DNA of 30,208 bases from an uncultured Bacilli bacterium. GTDB taxonomy: Bacteria; Bacillota_I; Bacilli_A; RF39; UBA660. Shown in pieces: positions 15,751-23,015 of this stretch. Location of the stretch: the NCBI GenBank assembly GCA_947588975.1, contig CANQAF010000006.1:1-30208 (forward strand), written 5' to 3'. Below the pieces are notes generated by a model, which was not told where the DNA came from, searched no databases, and saw only the letters and a list, made by a program, of their open reading frames with translations. A program made the translations under genes and the position numbers. Every line of letters starts with the position of its first letter. Position 1 is the first letter of the stretch.

Positions 15751-16062
15751 ATGAAAAAAGACAGACAATGTGGCGGTGTTCCTTCTTATCCAGTTTATCC
15801 ACAATATCCAACAATGCAACCACCTATGCCTTATCCAGTGCCAGCAGTACAACCACCTATGATGCCTATGCAAGGTTATACGGGAATGACTACTTCCAAT
15901 GGAGTTTCTTCTAATACAATAGAACAACAAATGAATAGTTTAGAGCAACAAATCAATTTATTAGATAGACGTGTCACAAATTTAGAAAACATGTATAACA
16001 ATGCGAATTCTATTAATTATTCCAATACCAAATATAACAGTTCTAATTATCAAATGATGTAA
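15751..16062 (+). CDS. Small Pro/Tyr/Met-rich protein with C-terminal coiled coil, unknown function
   Basis: A 103-residue protein not assigned to a family. Residues ~8-45 are low complexity, rich in Pro, Tyr, Met and Gln (YPVYPQYPTMQPPMPYPVP). Residues ~55-85 form a heptad-like helix (IEQQMNSLEQQINLLDRRVTNLENMY), then an Asn/Ser/Tyr-rich tail. No signal peptide or membrane segment. TAGGAGTG lies 10 nt before ATG 15751; GTG 15742 is in frame but too close to it. It stands alone on the plus strand between the divergent rnhB operon and a convergent gene. The composition recalls spore coat proteins of sporeformers, and sspI is nearby, but this is only a guess. Confidence 0.75.
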   Translation: MKKDRQCGGVPSYPVYPQYPTMQPPMPYPVPAVQPPMMPMQGYTGMTTSNGVSSNTIEQQMNSLEQQINLLDRRVTNLENMYNNANSINYSNTKYNSSNYQMM

Positions 16063-16065
16063 ACA

Positions 16066-16097
16066 AAAAGAATACCTAATCTTTCAGGTATTCTTTT
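16066..16097. terminator. Bidirectional terminator overlapping the end of a coding region
   Basis: AAAAGAATACCT (16066-16077) pairs over 12 bp with AGGTATTCTTTT (16086-16097), 8-nt loop. It serves the plus-strand small protein gene and includes the last codons and stop of the convergent minus-strand gene. Confidence 0.8.
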
Positions 16098-16483
16098 AAT
16101 TTATCTTTTTCAATCCCAGTTGCTAACACAACTTGATCTATACCAAAGTCGTTAATGATAAGTTCTACTACAGAACGCAATCCAGTTGTTTTACTTTTAT
16201 AATTTACAACAGTTCTTCTTAATATCATAACTTCGTTTTCTAAATCTTCATTTTCGGCTGTTAACTTTTTTACTTTTTCTTGTAAGGCAGCAATAGCAGT
16301 TGTACTTTCACGTTCTAAATTATTATATTTGACTTCTAACAGATCTAAATGTTTTACTTTTTGATCATATTCAACCATTTTGCGGTTATGGGCATCCAAA
16401 TTACGCTCTACTTCCTCTAATATTTTATCTCTATCTAGTGAGTCTTGTTTCATAATTTGTTGCATATTACTTTTTTCTGCCAT
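16076..16483 (-). CDS. Coiled-coil protein of unknown function
   Basis: A 135-residue soluble protein, not recognised. Residues ~20-95 are a long charged heptad helix (KVKHLDLLEVKYNNLERES and AALQEKVKKLTAENEDLENEV). The C-terminal ~35 residues (VVELIINDFGIDQVVLATGIEKDKLKEYLKD) look like a small helical domain, possibly HTH-like: the segment ATGIEKDKLKEYL resembles a recognition-helix pair. AGGTGGTG precedes ATG 16483. It has its own extended -10 promoter and ends in the hairpin shared with the convergent gene, so it is monocistronic. Confidence 0.8.
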   Translation of the reverse strand: MAEKSNMQQIMKQDSLDRDKILEEVERNLDAHNRKMVEYDQKVKHLDLLEVKYNNLERESTTAIAALQEKVKKLTAENEDLENEVMILRRTVVNYKSKTTGLRSVVELIINDFGIDQVVLATGIEKDKLKEYLKD

Positions 16484-16513
16484 ATGTTCACCACCTATTA
16501 TTCTTTCACATTT

Positions 16514-16522
16514 ATTATATCA
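16514..16522 (-). promoter_or_regulatory. Extended -10 element for the 135-residue coiled-coil gene
   Basis: On the minus strand TGATATAAT gives TG, one base and a perfect TATAAT (16514-16519). No good -35 is visible, which extended -10 promoters tolerate. Confidence 0.6.
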
Positions 16523-16558
16523 TATGTATAATAAGAATGCTATTACTTTTAAAACAGA

Positions 16559-16768
16559 TTATGGTTTAAAAAAATGATTTTTATTTTTTTGTTGTTCTAA
16601 TCTTTGCTCAGGAGTTAGTGGCTGTTCTTTATAGATTTTATTTTTATCTATTTTATTTTTATTTATAAATTGTTTTGTAAGTTCAAATGGAGTATTCTTA
16701 GATAATACTTTATTCCCTGCTATTTTTGTTGGGTTTGTTTTAAAAAATTGATTTTTTTGAAAATTCAT
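16559..16768 (-). CDS. Small Lys/Asn-rich protein, unknown function
   Basis: A 69-residue, strongly basic ORF (MNFQKNQFFKTNPTKI at the start, EQRLEQQKNKNHFFKP at the end) with no membrane helix and no recognised family. It begins 13 bp after the DUF2207 stop with GGTGAT about 3 nt before ATG 16768, which supports real translation as the third gene of the lemA operon. Low complexity and AT-rich composition mean it could be a chance frame, so confidence is moderate. Confidence 0.5.
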   Translation of the reverse strand: MNFQKNQFFKTNPTKIAGNKVLSKNTPFELTKQFINKNKIDKNKIYKEQPLTPEQRLEQQKNKNHFFKP

Positions 16769-16781
16769 AGATCACCATTTT

Positions 16782-18656
16782 CTAGAAGCGGCCACCGCCA
16801 CCGCCGCCACCAAAGGATCCTCCTCCTCCAGAAAATCCGCCACCAAATCCTGAAGAGGAAGAAGAACTACTATTTGCAACTTGTGTACTATGTGCTGTAT
16901 TTACAGCACTAATCATTGTGTCAGTTAAATTGTGATTAAAAGATAACCAGACATGTACACGAGTGACATCAAAAATCGTTTGATCAATGGTTTGACCTGT
17001 TGCTTCTAATTCTTGTATTTTGATTTCCATCGTTTTAGATAATTTTTTAGCACAACCTAGTGTCACTGCATACACCAAATATTTTTCCCATAAAGTAATT
17101 TCTGGCAATTCTTTTTCATCCATATTTCCAAAGTCAACCATAAAATTTTTAAGAGCAATCCATTTATAATAAGATTCACTTCCAAATTTTGTTCTTTTAC
17201 GATATGCAATAAAATAAATCATAGATACCATGGCTGCAAGCATAACCATTAGCATAAACAAAACATGATAAGCATTTAAAATCGCCAAAATAAATCCTAA
17301 TATACTATACAATACACACAATATTTTACTGCCAATAGAAGTTTCATAAAATCCATAATTTTCACCTTCTTGTGTTGCTTTTGTTTTCCATTTTGTATAT
17401 CCTTTTAAGAAAGATTCATATTTTGTTTTTGCCCTTTTTTTAATTTCTGATAAAGTAATCTCTTCTTGATCTGAAAATAACCATGATCGTAATTGTTCTT
17501 CTGTTTCAGTTATATTATCTGTATGTAAATTCATCAACTTATAATCTTTGTTTTCTAATGCTTCAAAAGCAATGGCTTTTTTATAAATTAAATTTAGGAT
17601 AGAGGCCGATAAATCTTGATTAGAAATTTGTTTGTGTAACAAATATCCTACAATTTCTGGACCATAAGTATCCGGAAAATCACGATAGTATTTAGAAGGT
17701 AATGTATTTTTATATTCTTTATCATGTTTCCAATATACATATCCTATAATCACAATTAAACCAATGAGCCAAGCTCCACTCAAAAAGGTAATTATTTTTT
17801 GAAATAGTTCCTGTCTTCTTTGTTTTTCTTTTTCTTGCTCACGAATGCGATTTGCTTCTTCTGCTTTTGTTGCTTCTACGCTTAAAATAGAAGGTAAGCC
17901 GTCTTCTCCGCTCATTTTTGTACTTTCAAGTACGACAGAGGGATCAAAAATCACACGAACATCAACTGCTTGATATGCCTCTAAATCTTGAATCGTTAAA
18001 AGTACTTCGTCTTTTCCAATATTCTCAGTTTGTCCCCAAAGTACTCCATGGCCCCAAGCTCGTAATTCTGTTTGATTGTTTGGAATATGAATATGCATTT
18101 CTAAATGATCAATATCTTCTGTTTGATCTGTAAAAATATTGAAACCTATTTCGGCAATATCATTATGAACAACTGCCATATTGGTAATAGTATATTTAAT
18201 ATAAAATCCTTTTTGACCATTGCTAGAGGGATTATAAATGCGTATATTTTTACCATTCCAATTATCGGTTACAGTATATTTTCCAAACTCTCCAGTGGTA
18301 GCAGATGTGCTTTCCTTAAATAATGTACCTTCCCCTAACAATGCTTTTAGATCGGAATTATTTTGTACTGATACACTTCTAATTTCATGAATGATTACTG
18401 AATCTCCATTATAGATTTCACTTCCATTAAAAGATTCCAGGCTCCCATCAAACGTATTTGCGAATTCATTTTGAAAATTTATGACACGTTCGTATCCATT
18501 AAATGTCCCTTCTAATATAAACAATTCTTCAACAGTTACATCTCCATTTTTTTCAACTGTTAAATCAATATAGTATTCAGAAATACCATCTTTCGCAAAT
18601 ACCAAAGTTGGTACAAGTACAATTGTAAAGACAATGAGTTGAATTAATTTTTTCAT
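16782..18656 (-). CDS. DUF2207 family membrane protein
   Basis: A 624-residue protein with an N-terminal signal peptide (about 1-21, ending VFAKDG), an extracellular DUF2207 beta-rich domain (~22-250, with SEYYIDLTVEKNGDVTVEE and later RAWGHGVLWGQ), a membrane helix near 300, a cytoplasmic part, two more helices near 450-490, and a C-terminal tail of Ser followed by Gly/Phe repeats (GGGFSGGGGSFGGGGGG and RF). This is the usual DUF2207 plan, found next to LemA in many Gram-positives; the biochemical role is not known, though envelope stress or two-component links have been suggested for LemA systems. AAAGGAG precedes ATG 18656; lemA ends 38 bp upstream. Confidence 0.93.
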   Translation of the reverse strand: MKKLIQLIVFTIVLVPTLVFAKDGISEYYIDLTVEKNGDVTVEELFILEGTFNGYERVINFQNEFANTFDGSLESFNGSEIYNGDSVIIHEIRSVSVQNNSDLKALLGEGTLFKESTSATTGEFGKYTVTDNWNGKNIRIYNPSSNGQKGFYIKYTITNMAVVHNDIAEIGFNIFTDQTEDIDHLEMHIHIPNNQTELRAWGHGVLWGQTENIGKDEVLLTIQDLEAYQAVDVRVIFDPSVVLESTKMSGEDGLPSILSVEATKAEEANRIREQEKEKQRRQELFQKIITFLSGAWLIGLIVIIGYVYWKHDKEYKNTLPSKYYRDFPDTYGPEIVGYLLHKQISNQDLSASILNLIYKKAIAFEALENKDYKLMNLHTDNITETEEQLRSWLFSDQEEITLSEIKKRAKTKYESFLKGYTKWKTKATQEGENYGFYETSIGSKILCVLYSILGFILAILNAYHVLFMLMVMLAAMVSMIYFIAYRKRTKFGSESYYKWIALKNFMVDFGNMDEKELPEITLWEKYLVYAVTLGCAKKLSKTMEIKIQELEATGQTIDQTIFDVTRVHVWLSFNHNLTDTMISAVNTAHSTQVANSSSSSSSGFGGGFSGGGGSFGGGGGGGRF

Positions 18657-18694
18657 ATAAACTCCTTTTTCAAAAAAGACTTACAGACGTAAGC

Positions 18695-19243
18695 CTAAAA
18701 TTGAACCTTTGGTACTTCTTTATCCGCATCACTTGCTTCAAAGAATGGTTCTGATTTAAATCCAAATAAGCCAGCAACTATATTTGATGGAAACATTTCA
18801 ATTTTATTTTTGTATTTTAAAACTGTGTCATTGTAAAATTGTCTTCCAAATGATATTTTATCTTCTGTGTCTTTTAAATTTGTTTGTAAATCCATAAAAT
18901 TAGTATTGGCTTTCAATTCTGGATATGCTTCCGTTAATGCTAGTAATCGACTTAAAGCCTGTGTCAATTCTCCTGAAGCTTTCATTTCTTCAATTGGTGT
19001 TGTTGCTGAAATTGCTTTATTCCTTGCAGTAATTACACCTTCTAATGTAGCTTTTTCATGTCCGGCGTAACCCTTTACTGTTTCTACTAAATTTGGTATT
19101 AAATCTGCTCTTCTTTTTAATAATACTTCAATTTGTGCCCATTGATCTTTCACCTTATTACGCAAATTTACAAGTGTATTATATGTTGATATTATATAAA
19201 GAACAACCAATACAACCAACGCAAGTATAATCCATTTAATCAT
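18695..19243 (-). CDS. lemA: LemA family protein
   Basis: A 182-residue protein: one N-terminal membrane helix (about 3-21) then a four-helix LemA domain with the conserved NLRNKVKDQWAQIEVLLKRR and ADLIPNLVETVKGYAGHE, AYPELKANTNFMDLQ, DTEDKISFGRQFYNDTV and an FPSNIVAGLFGF end. LemA proteins are thought to face outward as scaffolds; molecular function is not settled. AGGAGG lies 7 nt before ATG 19243. It leads an operon with DUF2207 and the small ORF, the common pairing. Confidence 0.96.
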   Translation of the reverse strand: MIKWIILALVVLVVLYIISTYNTLVNLRNKVKDQWAQIEVLLKRRADLIPNLVETVKGYAGHEKATLEGVITARNKAISATTPIEEMKASGELTQALSRLLALTEAYPELKANTNFMDLQTNLKDTEDKISFGRQFYNDTVLKYKNKIEMFPSNIVAGLFGFKSEPFFEASDADKEVPKVQF

Positions 19244-19267
19244 CTGTCTTCCTCCTAATCTATTTTT

Positions 19268-19273
19268 ATTATA
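19268..19273 (-). promoter_or_regulatory. -10 element for lemA
   Basis: TATAAT on the minus strand, 24 bp before the lemA start. The -35 region falls in a T run and is weak (TTTCTT at 17 bp). Confidence 0.5.
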
Positions 19274-19313
19274 CTGCTTTTCTGAAAAAAAAGAAATATT
19301 TTTGCATTCTTTT

Positions 19314-19342
19314 GTATAAATATTTTTCCAATTCCCAAACTA
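19314..19342 (+). promoter_or_regulatory. Possible sigma-G promoter for sspI
   Basis: GTATA (19314-19318) fits the sigma-F/G -35 pattern, followed by a 17-bp spacer and CAAACTA (19336-19342), six of seven matches to the CATnnTA-type -10. Forespore expression by sigma-G is expected for sspI. The leader would be only about 14 nt. Confidence 0.45.
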
Positions 19343-19362
19343 TTCATAGAAAGGATGATTTT

Positions 19363-19566
19363 ATGGATATTAAAATTCGTGAACATATTCGAAATAACTT
19401 TAAAGATTCTAATCCTACTGAAATAAAAGAATCAATCGTAGAATCCATTGCGTCTAAAGATGAAGTTGTTTTGCCTGGATTAGGAGTGTTTTTTGAGATT
19501 TTATGGAACAGTAGTGATGAGATACAACAACAAAACATAGTAGACAATATATTAAAAAATATATAA
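19363..19566 (+). CDS. sspI: Small acid-soluble spore protein SspI
   Basis: A 67-residue protein matching SspI, a minor SASP made in the forespore. The core VVLPGLGVFFEILW followed by a helix (NSSDEIQQQNIVDNIL) corresponds to the conserved LPGLGVLFEVIW block of the Bacillus protein, and the N-terminal helix starting MDIKIREHIRNNF aligns in position and length (about 70 residues in Bacillus). Unlike alpha/beta SASPs it is not the main DNA-coating protein. ATG 19363 has AAAGGATGA upstream; the frame opens at 19312 without a site. Divergent from lemA, convergent with rnc. The strongest sporulation marker in the window. Confidence 0.9.
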   Translation: MDIKIREHIRNNFKDSNPTEIKESIVESIASKDEVVLPGLGVFFEILWNSSDEIQQQNIVDNILKNI

Positions 19567-19591
19567 AAAATACGTTTTTTCAACGTATTTT
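19567..19591. terminator. Terminator between sspI and rnc
   Basis: AAAATACGTT (19567-19576) pairs perfectly with AACGTATTTT (19582-19591), 5-nt loop, with A/T tracts on both sides. It follows the sspI stop directly and touches the rnc stop, so it probably acts on both strands. Confidence 0.8.
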
Positions 19592-20255
19592 ATTTTGGAT
19601 TTACACTTTTTTCTAATGCATTTTTAGCTGCTTCTTGTTCTGCTTCTTTTTTACTATGGGCAACTCCTGTTCCATATACTATTCCATCAATTTCCACGGT
19701 TGCTGTAAATGTTTTATTATGGGCTGGGCCATCTTCATGAATAATATGATAATTTACACTTCTTTGATCTGTTTGAACCAATTCTTGTAATTTTGATTTA
19801 TAATCACTAAAAAAGTCGAACTCTTGATTTTCAATACATGGAATCACTGTTTGATATATAAATTTTTTAGCGTATTCTATTCCTTGATCTAAAAATAATG
19901 CACCAATAAATGATTCAAATATATCAGCTACTATCGCTTTACGATACTTTCCCCCTGTTTGTTCTTCCCCATGACCTAATTTTAAATATTCATTCAATTT
20001 CAGTTTCATTGAATACTCATATAATGCTGTCTCACATACATAGTGAGCTCTTAATTTTGTCATCATACCCTCTTCATACTGCGTATTTTGATACAAATAT
20101 TCACTAATTACTAACTCTAAGACTGCATCTCCCAAATATTCTAATCGCTCGTAACTTTCTTTTCCATTTTCATACGCAAAAGATGTATGGGTAAAAGCAG
20201 TTTCATATAAATCAATATGTCTTGGATGAATTTCTAACTGTTCTAAAAGTTTCAT
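19590..20255 (-). CDS. rnc: Ribonuclease III
   Basis: Cleaves double-stranded RNA in rRNA maturation and mRNA turnover. The 221-residue protein has the RNase III signature ERLEYLGDAVLEL (about 35-47), AIVADIFESFIGALFLDQG with the second metal-binding Asp/Glu set, and a C-terminal dsRNA-binding domain (SKLQELVQ to SKKEAEQEAAKNALE). ATG 20255 is chosen for GGTGAG 5 nt upstream; an upstream ATG at 20288 overlaps the preceding stop (TAATG) but lacks a site. It is coupled to the membrane metalloprotease-like gene. The rnc-smc-ftsY order of Bacillus is not kept: a terminator follows. Confidence 0.97.
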   Translation of the reverse strand: MKLLEQLEIHPRHIDLYETAFTHTSFAYENGKESYERLEYLGDAVLELVISEYLYQNTQYEEGMMTKLRAHYVCETALYEYSMKLKLNEYLKLGHGEEQTGGKYRKAIVADIFESFIGALFLDQGIEYAKKFIYQTVIPCIENQEFDFFSDYKSKLQELVQTDQRSVNYHIIHEDGPAHNKTFTATVEIDGIVYGTGVAHSKKEAEQEAAKNALEKSVNPK

Positions 20256-20287
20256 AGTCTCACCATATTCATTATACCTATTTACCA

Positions 20288-21265
20288 TTAATTGGTCAAA
20301 TGCATTCTTTTTTCCTCAGAGTGATAAAAATACATTTTTTTCATCTCTTCTGGATACTGATACCATAGATACCAACTTTTATGTTCATTTTGTAGATATT
20401 GATCAATCATCGTTTTATACCAAGTGACTTGTTCTATATCGCCAGGCAATGAAGAAAGGATTGAATAATAAGCGTCCAAAAAGTCTTGATATAATTCGGA
20501 ATCCTTTTGAGGACTCGTACAGAGATTTTCTAGTGCATTTAAAAAATTTTTAGCTACAGTCTCGTCACGGCATTGTGCAGTTAAATAATCTAAAATTAAC
20601 TGAGAATTATCTTGACTATATGCCTGTAATATAATATGTGGATCTATAAATTCACAAAGTATCTTAACACAATGTACATTTACCCAATAGTATTTTCCTA
20701 TTTGACCATTTGCAAAATATTCCTTTGCTAATAGTTCTGTAATTCCCTCTGATAAACCTGGGTAGTCAGACATATTACCAGTCATATGAAAAATTTCATG
20801 TGGTAAAATTATATTTTTAACCGCTATTCCATCATGATATATTGTACATACATTAGCATCAATATCATAACTAGCCATAATAACACTTTGACTGGTTTGA
20901 TTTTCAATATCTAGTTCATTAATTTCTAAAGTTTGTAAATGCTGACATAAATCATTCACATTTAAATAAATATTATCTTGAAAATACTTTCGAAATTGAT
21001 ATAAAATTTTTAATTCATCTTCTGTCAAATTTGAATTATTGTCTATAGCTTCATAGAATTTATCAACGAGAAATTCAGGATTTTCGAAGTCATCAAAATA
21101 AGTATCACCATGATTTACTTCTAAATATTTCATATCTTGTGTATGGAGCACATCCTCTTGAGGTTTTAACAAACTATATATGATGAAACACCCAATACCA
21201 AATTTTATATGTTTCCATATTTTACTTGTTTTCCTCATTGGTTCATTTGTATTATTATTTGACAT
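20288..21265 (-). CDS. Membrane-anchored putative zinc metalloprotease (HExxH), unknown family
   Basis: A 325-residue protein with a basic N-terminus, one hydrophobic anchor at about 20-35 (IKFGIGCFIIYSLL), then a likely extracytoplasmic domain. HEIFH at 156-160 follows a hydrophobic strand (KNIILP), and GLSEGITELLAKEYF at 170-184 offers Glu173 or Glu177 as third zinc ligand, the gluzincin arrangement. I do not recognise a specific peptidase family; substrate unknown. GGGAGTAG lies before ATG 21265, and a good promoter sits at 21296-21324. The stop overlaps the rnc frame, so both are in one transcript. It might be inactive or act on the envelope; the catalytic residues look intact. Confidence 0.75.
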   Translation of the reverse strand: MSNNNTNEPMRKTSKIWKHIKFGIGCFIIYSLLKPQEDVLHTQDMKYLEVNHGDTYFDDFENPEFLVDKFYEAIDNNSNLTEDELKILYQFRKYFQDNIYLNVNDLCQHLQTLEINELDIENQTSQSVIMASYDIDANVCTIYHDGIAVKNIILPHEIFHMTGNMSDYPGLSEGITELLAKEYFANGQIGKYYWVNVHCVKILCEFIDPHIILQAYSQDNSQLILDYLTAQCRDETVAKNFLNALENLCTSPQKDSELYQDFLDAYYSILSSLPGDIEQVTWYKTMIDQYLQNEHKSWYLWYQYPEEMKKMYFYHSEEKRMHLTN

Positions 21266-21295
21266 ATGTACTACTCCCTTTTTTGCATGTAGCTT

Positions 21296-21324
21296 AGTAT
21301 ATCAAATCATCTTATTTTTTGCAA
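21296..21324 (-). promoter_or_regulatory. Sigma-A promoter for the metalloprotease-rnc operon
   Basis: TTGCAA (21319-21324), 17-bp spacer, TATACT (21296-21301) with an upstream TGA forming an extended -10, minus strand. Confidence 0.7.
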
Positions 21325-21355
21325 ATTTTTATTTCATCATTCTTTTCATATTATG

Positions 21356-21386
21356 AAAATAAAAAAGGAAGATTTCCTCTTTCCTT
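21356..21386 (-). terminator. Intrinsic terminator after the metallophosphoesterase gene
   Basis: On the minus strand AAGGAAAG (21379-21386) pairs with CTTCCTT (21365-21371) with one bulged A, followed by a T-rich tract (21356-21366). Confidence 0.7.
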
Positions 21387-21402
21387 AATCATTCTTACAA
21401 TT

Positions 21403-22230
21403 TTATATCGAAAGATATTCAATATGTATTGGGAAAAAAACATTCAATGGATGTAATATTGTTGGAGATAAATTCGAAAACGCAATAATTCCGCCACTAA
21501 TATAATATTGAACTTGATTGATTTGAAAGTTCCCTCTTGCATATTTAGGGAAAAATTTTTTATATGGCGATATAATTCCGTAAGTTCCAGGAATTGTAAT
21601 GGGAACTATGCCATTATGCATATGTCCAGATAATATTAAATTAATTGAACGAAAGCAATCCATATTGGTTACGGATGAATCTGTCATAAATATTGGTGTA
21701 TGACAAAGTACAATATTGTATGTATTCTTTGAAAGTAGTGGAGAAATTGTCTCGTAAAAATCAGAAGCATATTTGTTTGAATCTTCATGATCATTATAAT
21801 AATATTCATAAGGAAGTGTATATCCTATAAAACATATTTGTTGATCTTGAAACACTGTATTATTTAATACATGGATATTGGGTAATAATGATATTTCTTC
21901 TAATAATTCATATGGATATCTATATTCTCTTTTAACAGAATAAATCATACAATCATGATTACCAATTGCAATAATAACAGGTGCTAAATTAGATAATTTT
22001 TTTAACCAGTTTATAAAACGATATTTACTTACTTGATCTTCTAATATATTTCCTTGATCAAACAGATCTCCTACAATACAAATATAATCAGGATGATTCA
22101 CTTTTACATTTTGGTAAATAGACTCCAATCTTTTGTTAGAATAATTTTTAGTATAATGAATATCTGAAAATACAGCAATCTTTTTTTGATACTGATTTGA
22201 AAGTTGTAAATTTGTATTTTTTATCATCAT
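21403..22230 (-). CDS. Calcineurin-like metallophosphoesterase
   Basis: A 275-residue phosphoesterase with all five metal-binding blocks in order: FSDIHY (Asp23, His25), VGDLFDQG, GNHDCM, CHTPIF and SGHMHNG. No clear signal peptide or membrane helix, although the N-terminus has only a short leader before the first strand. It belongs to the YkuE-like group of small bacterial phosphohydrolases; substrate unknown. AGGAG lies about 6 nt before the two adjacent ATG codons at 22230 and 22227. An intrinsic terminator hairpin sits directly upstream of this ribosome binding site. Confidence 0.88.
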   Translation of the reverse strand: MMIKNTNLQLSNQYQKKIAVFSDIHYTKNYSNKRLESIYQNVKVNHPDYICIVGDLFDQGNILEDQVSKYRFINWLKKLSNLAPVIIAIGNHDCMIYSVKREYRYPYELLEEISLLPNIHVLNNTVFQDQQICFIGYTLPYEYYYNDHEDSNKYASDFYETISPLLSKNTYNIVLCHTPIFMTDSSVTNMDCFRSINLILSGHMHNGIVPITIPGTYGIISPYKKFFPKYARGNFQINQVQYYISGGIIAFSNLSPTILHPLNVFFPIHIEYLSI

Positions 22231-22241
22231 ATAATCTCCTT

Positions 22242-22271
22242 ATAAAAAATAATCAAGTTGCCTTGATTATT
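22242..22271 (-). terminator. Terminator hairpin between coiled-coil gene and phosphoesterase gene
   Basis: AATAATCAAG (22248-22257) and CTTGATTATT (22262-22271) form a perfect 10-bp stem with a 4-nt loop; on the minus strand a run of six T residues (22244-22249, partly in the stem) follows. It includes the stop of the upstream coiled-coil gene and abuts the next gene's ribosome binding site. Confidence 0.8.
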
Positions 22272-23004
22272 CACTAATCTTTTCTACATTTGAAGTAAAC
22301 TCTCCAACTAGTTCATTAAATTTTATTAAATTATTACTTAGTTCATTCATATCTGATTCATATTTTGAACGATCTTGTTCAAGGAGTGTTTTTTGTTCTT
22401 CTAATTCACTTTCATGACGGAACAATGTTTGTTCACGTTCTTCTAAAGCAGACTCTCTTGCATCTAGTTCACTTTGACGAGCATCCTCTTGTTTTTTAAT
22501 TTTATCCATTTCATTCTTTTTATAGAACTCAAATTTATTCTTTTCTAAATTAAAATTTGCTTGCATGTCCTTTAATGATTGAATTTGACTTTCTACTTCT
22601 GCTTTTTTAGCTTTTAATTTTTCATATACTTCAGCTTTATAGTCTTTTACTTTTTGCATTTCTTCTCTACATTTTTTTGCATGCTCTTCACGAATGTTAC
22701 TGAGTTCTTTTCGTTCTTCCTCTAGTTTCTTTTTCATTTCTAAATTTTTATTAAATATATTGGTTGCTTCTTGTACATTATGATTAGCAATTTCAAATAT
22801 ATTTTTTAAATCACTTTTTACTGTTTCGTCATAAAAAGTTTGAGGAAGCTCTTCGGATGTATCGTCTACAGTTTTTTCTTTTTCTCTTTTTTTAGAAATT
22901 TCATAACTATCGGTCGTTAACAAATCAAAACTTGTATCTTGCTTGTTTGTATCGCCACTTGCTTCTGGTTCTTCTACCATATCATTTAATATAGTTTCTT
23001 CCAA
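22267..23004 (-). CDS. Coiled-coil protein, paralogue of its upstream neighbour
   Basis: A 245-residue acidic protein, not recognised as a named family. Residues 1-55 are disordered and acidic; ~60-90 is a helix (SDLKNIFEIANHNVQEATNIF); ~90-220 is a long continuous coiled coil rich in Lys/Glu; the end is NNLIKFNELVGEFTSNVEKI. The same order and the same terminal xFxELVxxF motif occur in the upstream gene. Translation starts at TTG 23004: AGAGGTAG lies 5-6 nt upstream and overlaps the preceding stop. No membrane segment or signal. The gene follows 11 bp after its paralogue and ends in a terminator. A filament or scaffold role is plausible but only inferred. Confidence 0.85.
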   Translation of the reverse strand: MEETILNDMVEEPEASGDTNKQDTSFDLLTTDSYEISKKREKEKTVDDTSEELPQTFYDETVKSDLKNIFEIANHNVQEATNIFNKNLEMKKKLEEERKELSNIREEHAKKCREEMQKVKDYKAEVYEKLKAKKAEVESQIQSLKDMQANFNLEKNKFEFYKKNEMDKIKKQEDARQSELDARESALEEREQTLFRHESELEEQKTLLEQDRSKYESDMNELSNNLIKFNELVGEFTSNVEKISE

Positions 23005-23015
23005 GGAAACTACCT

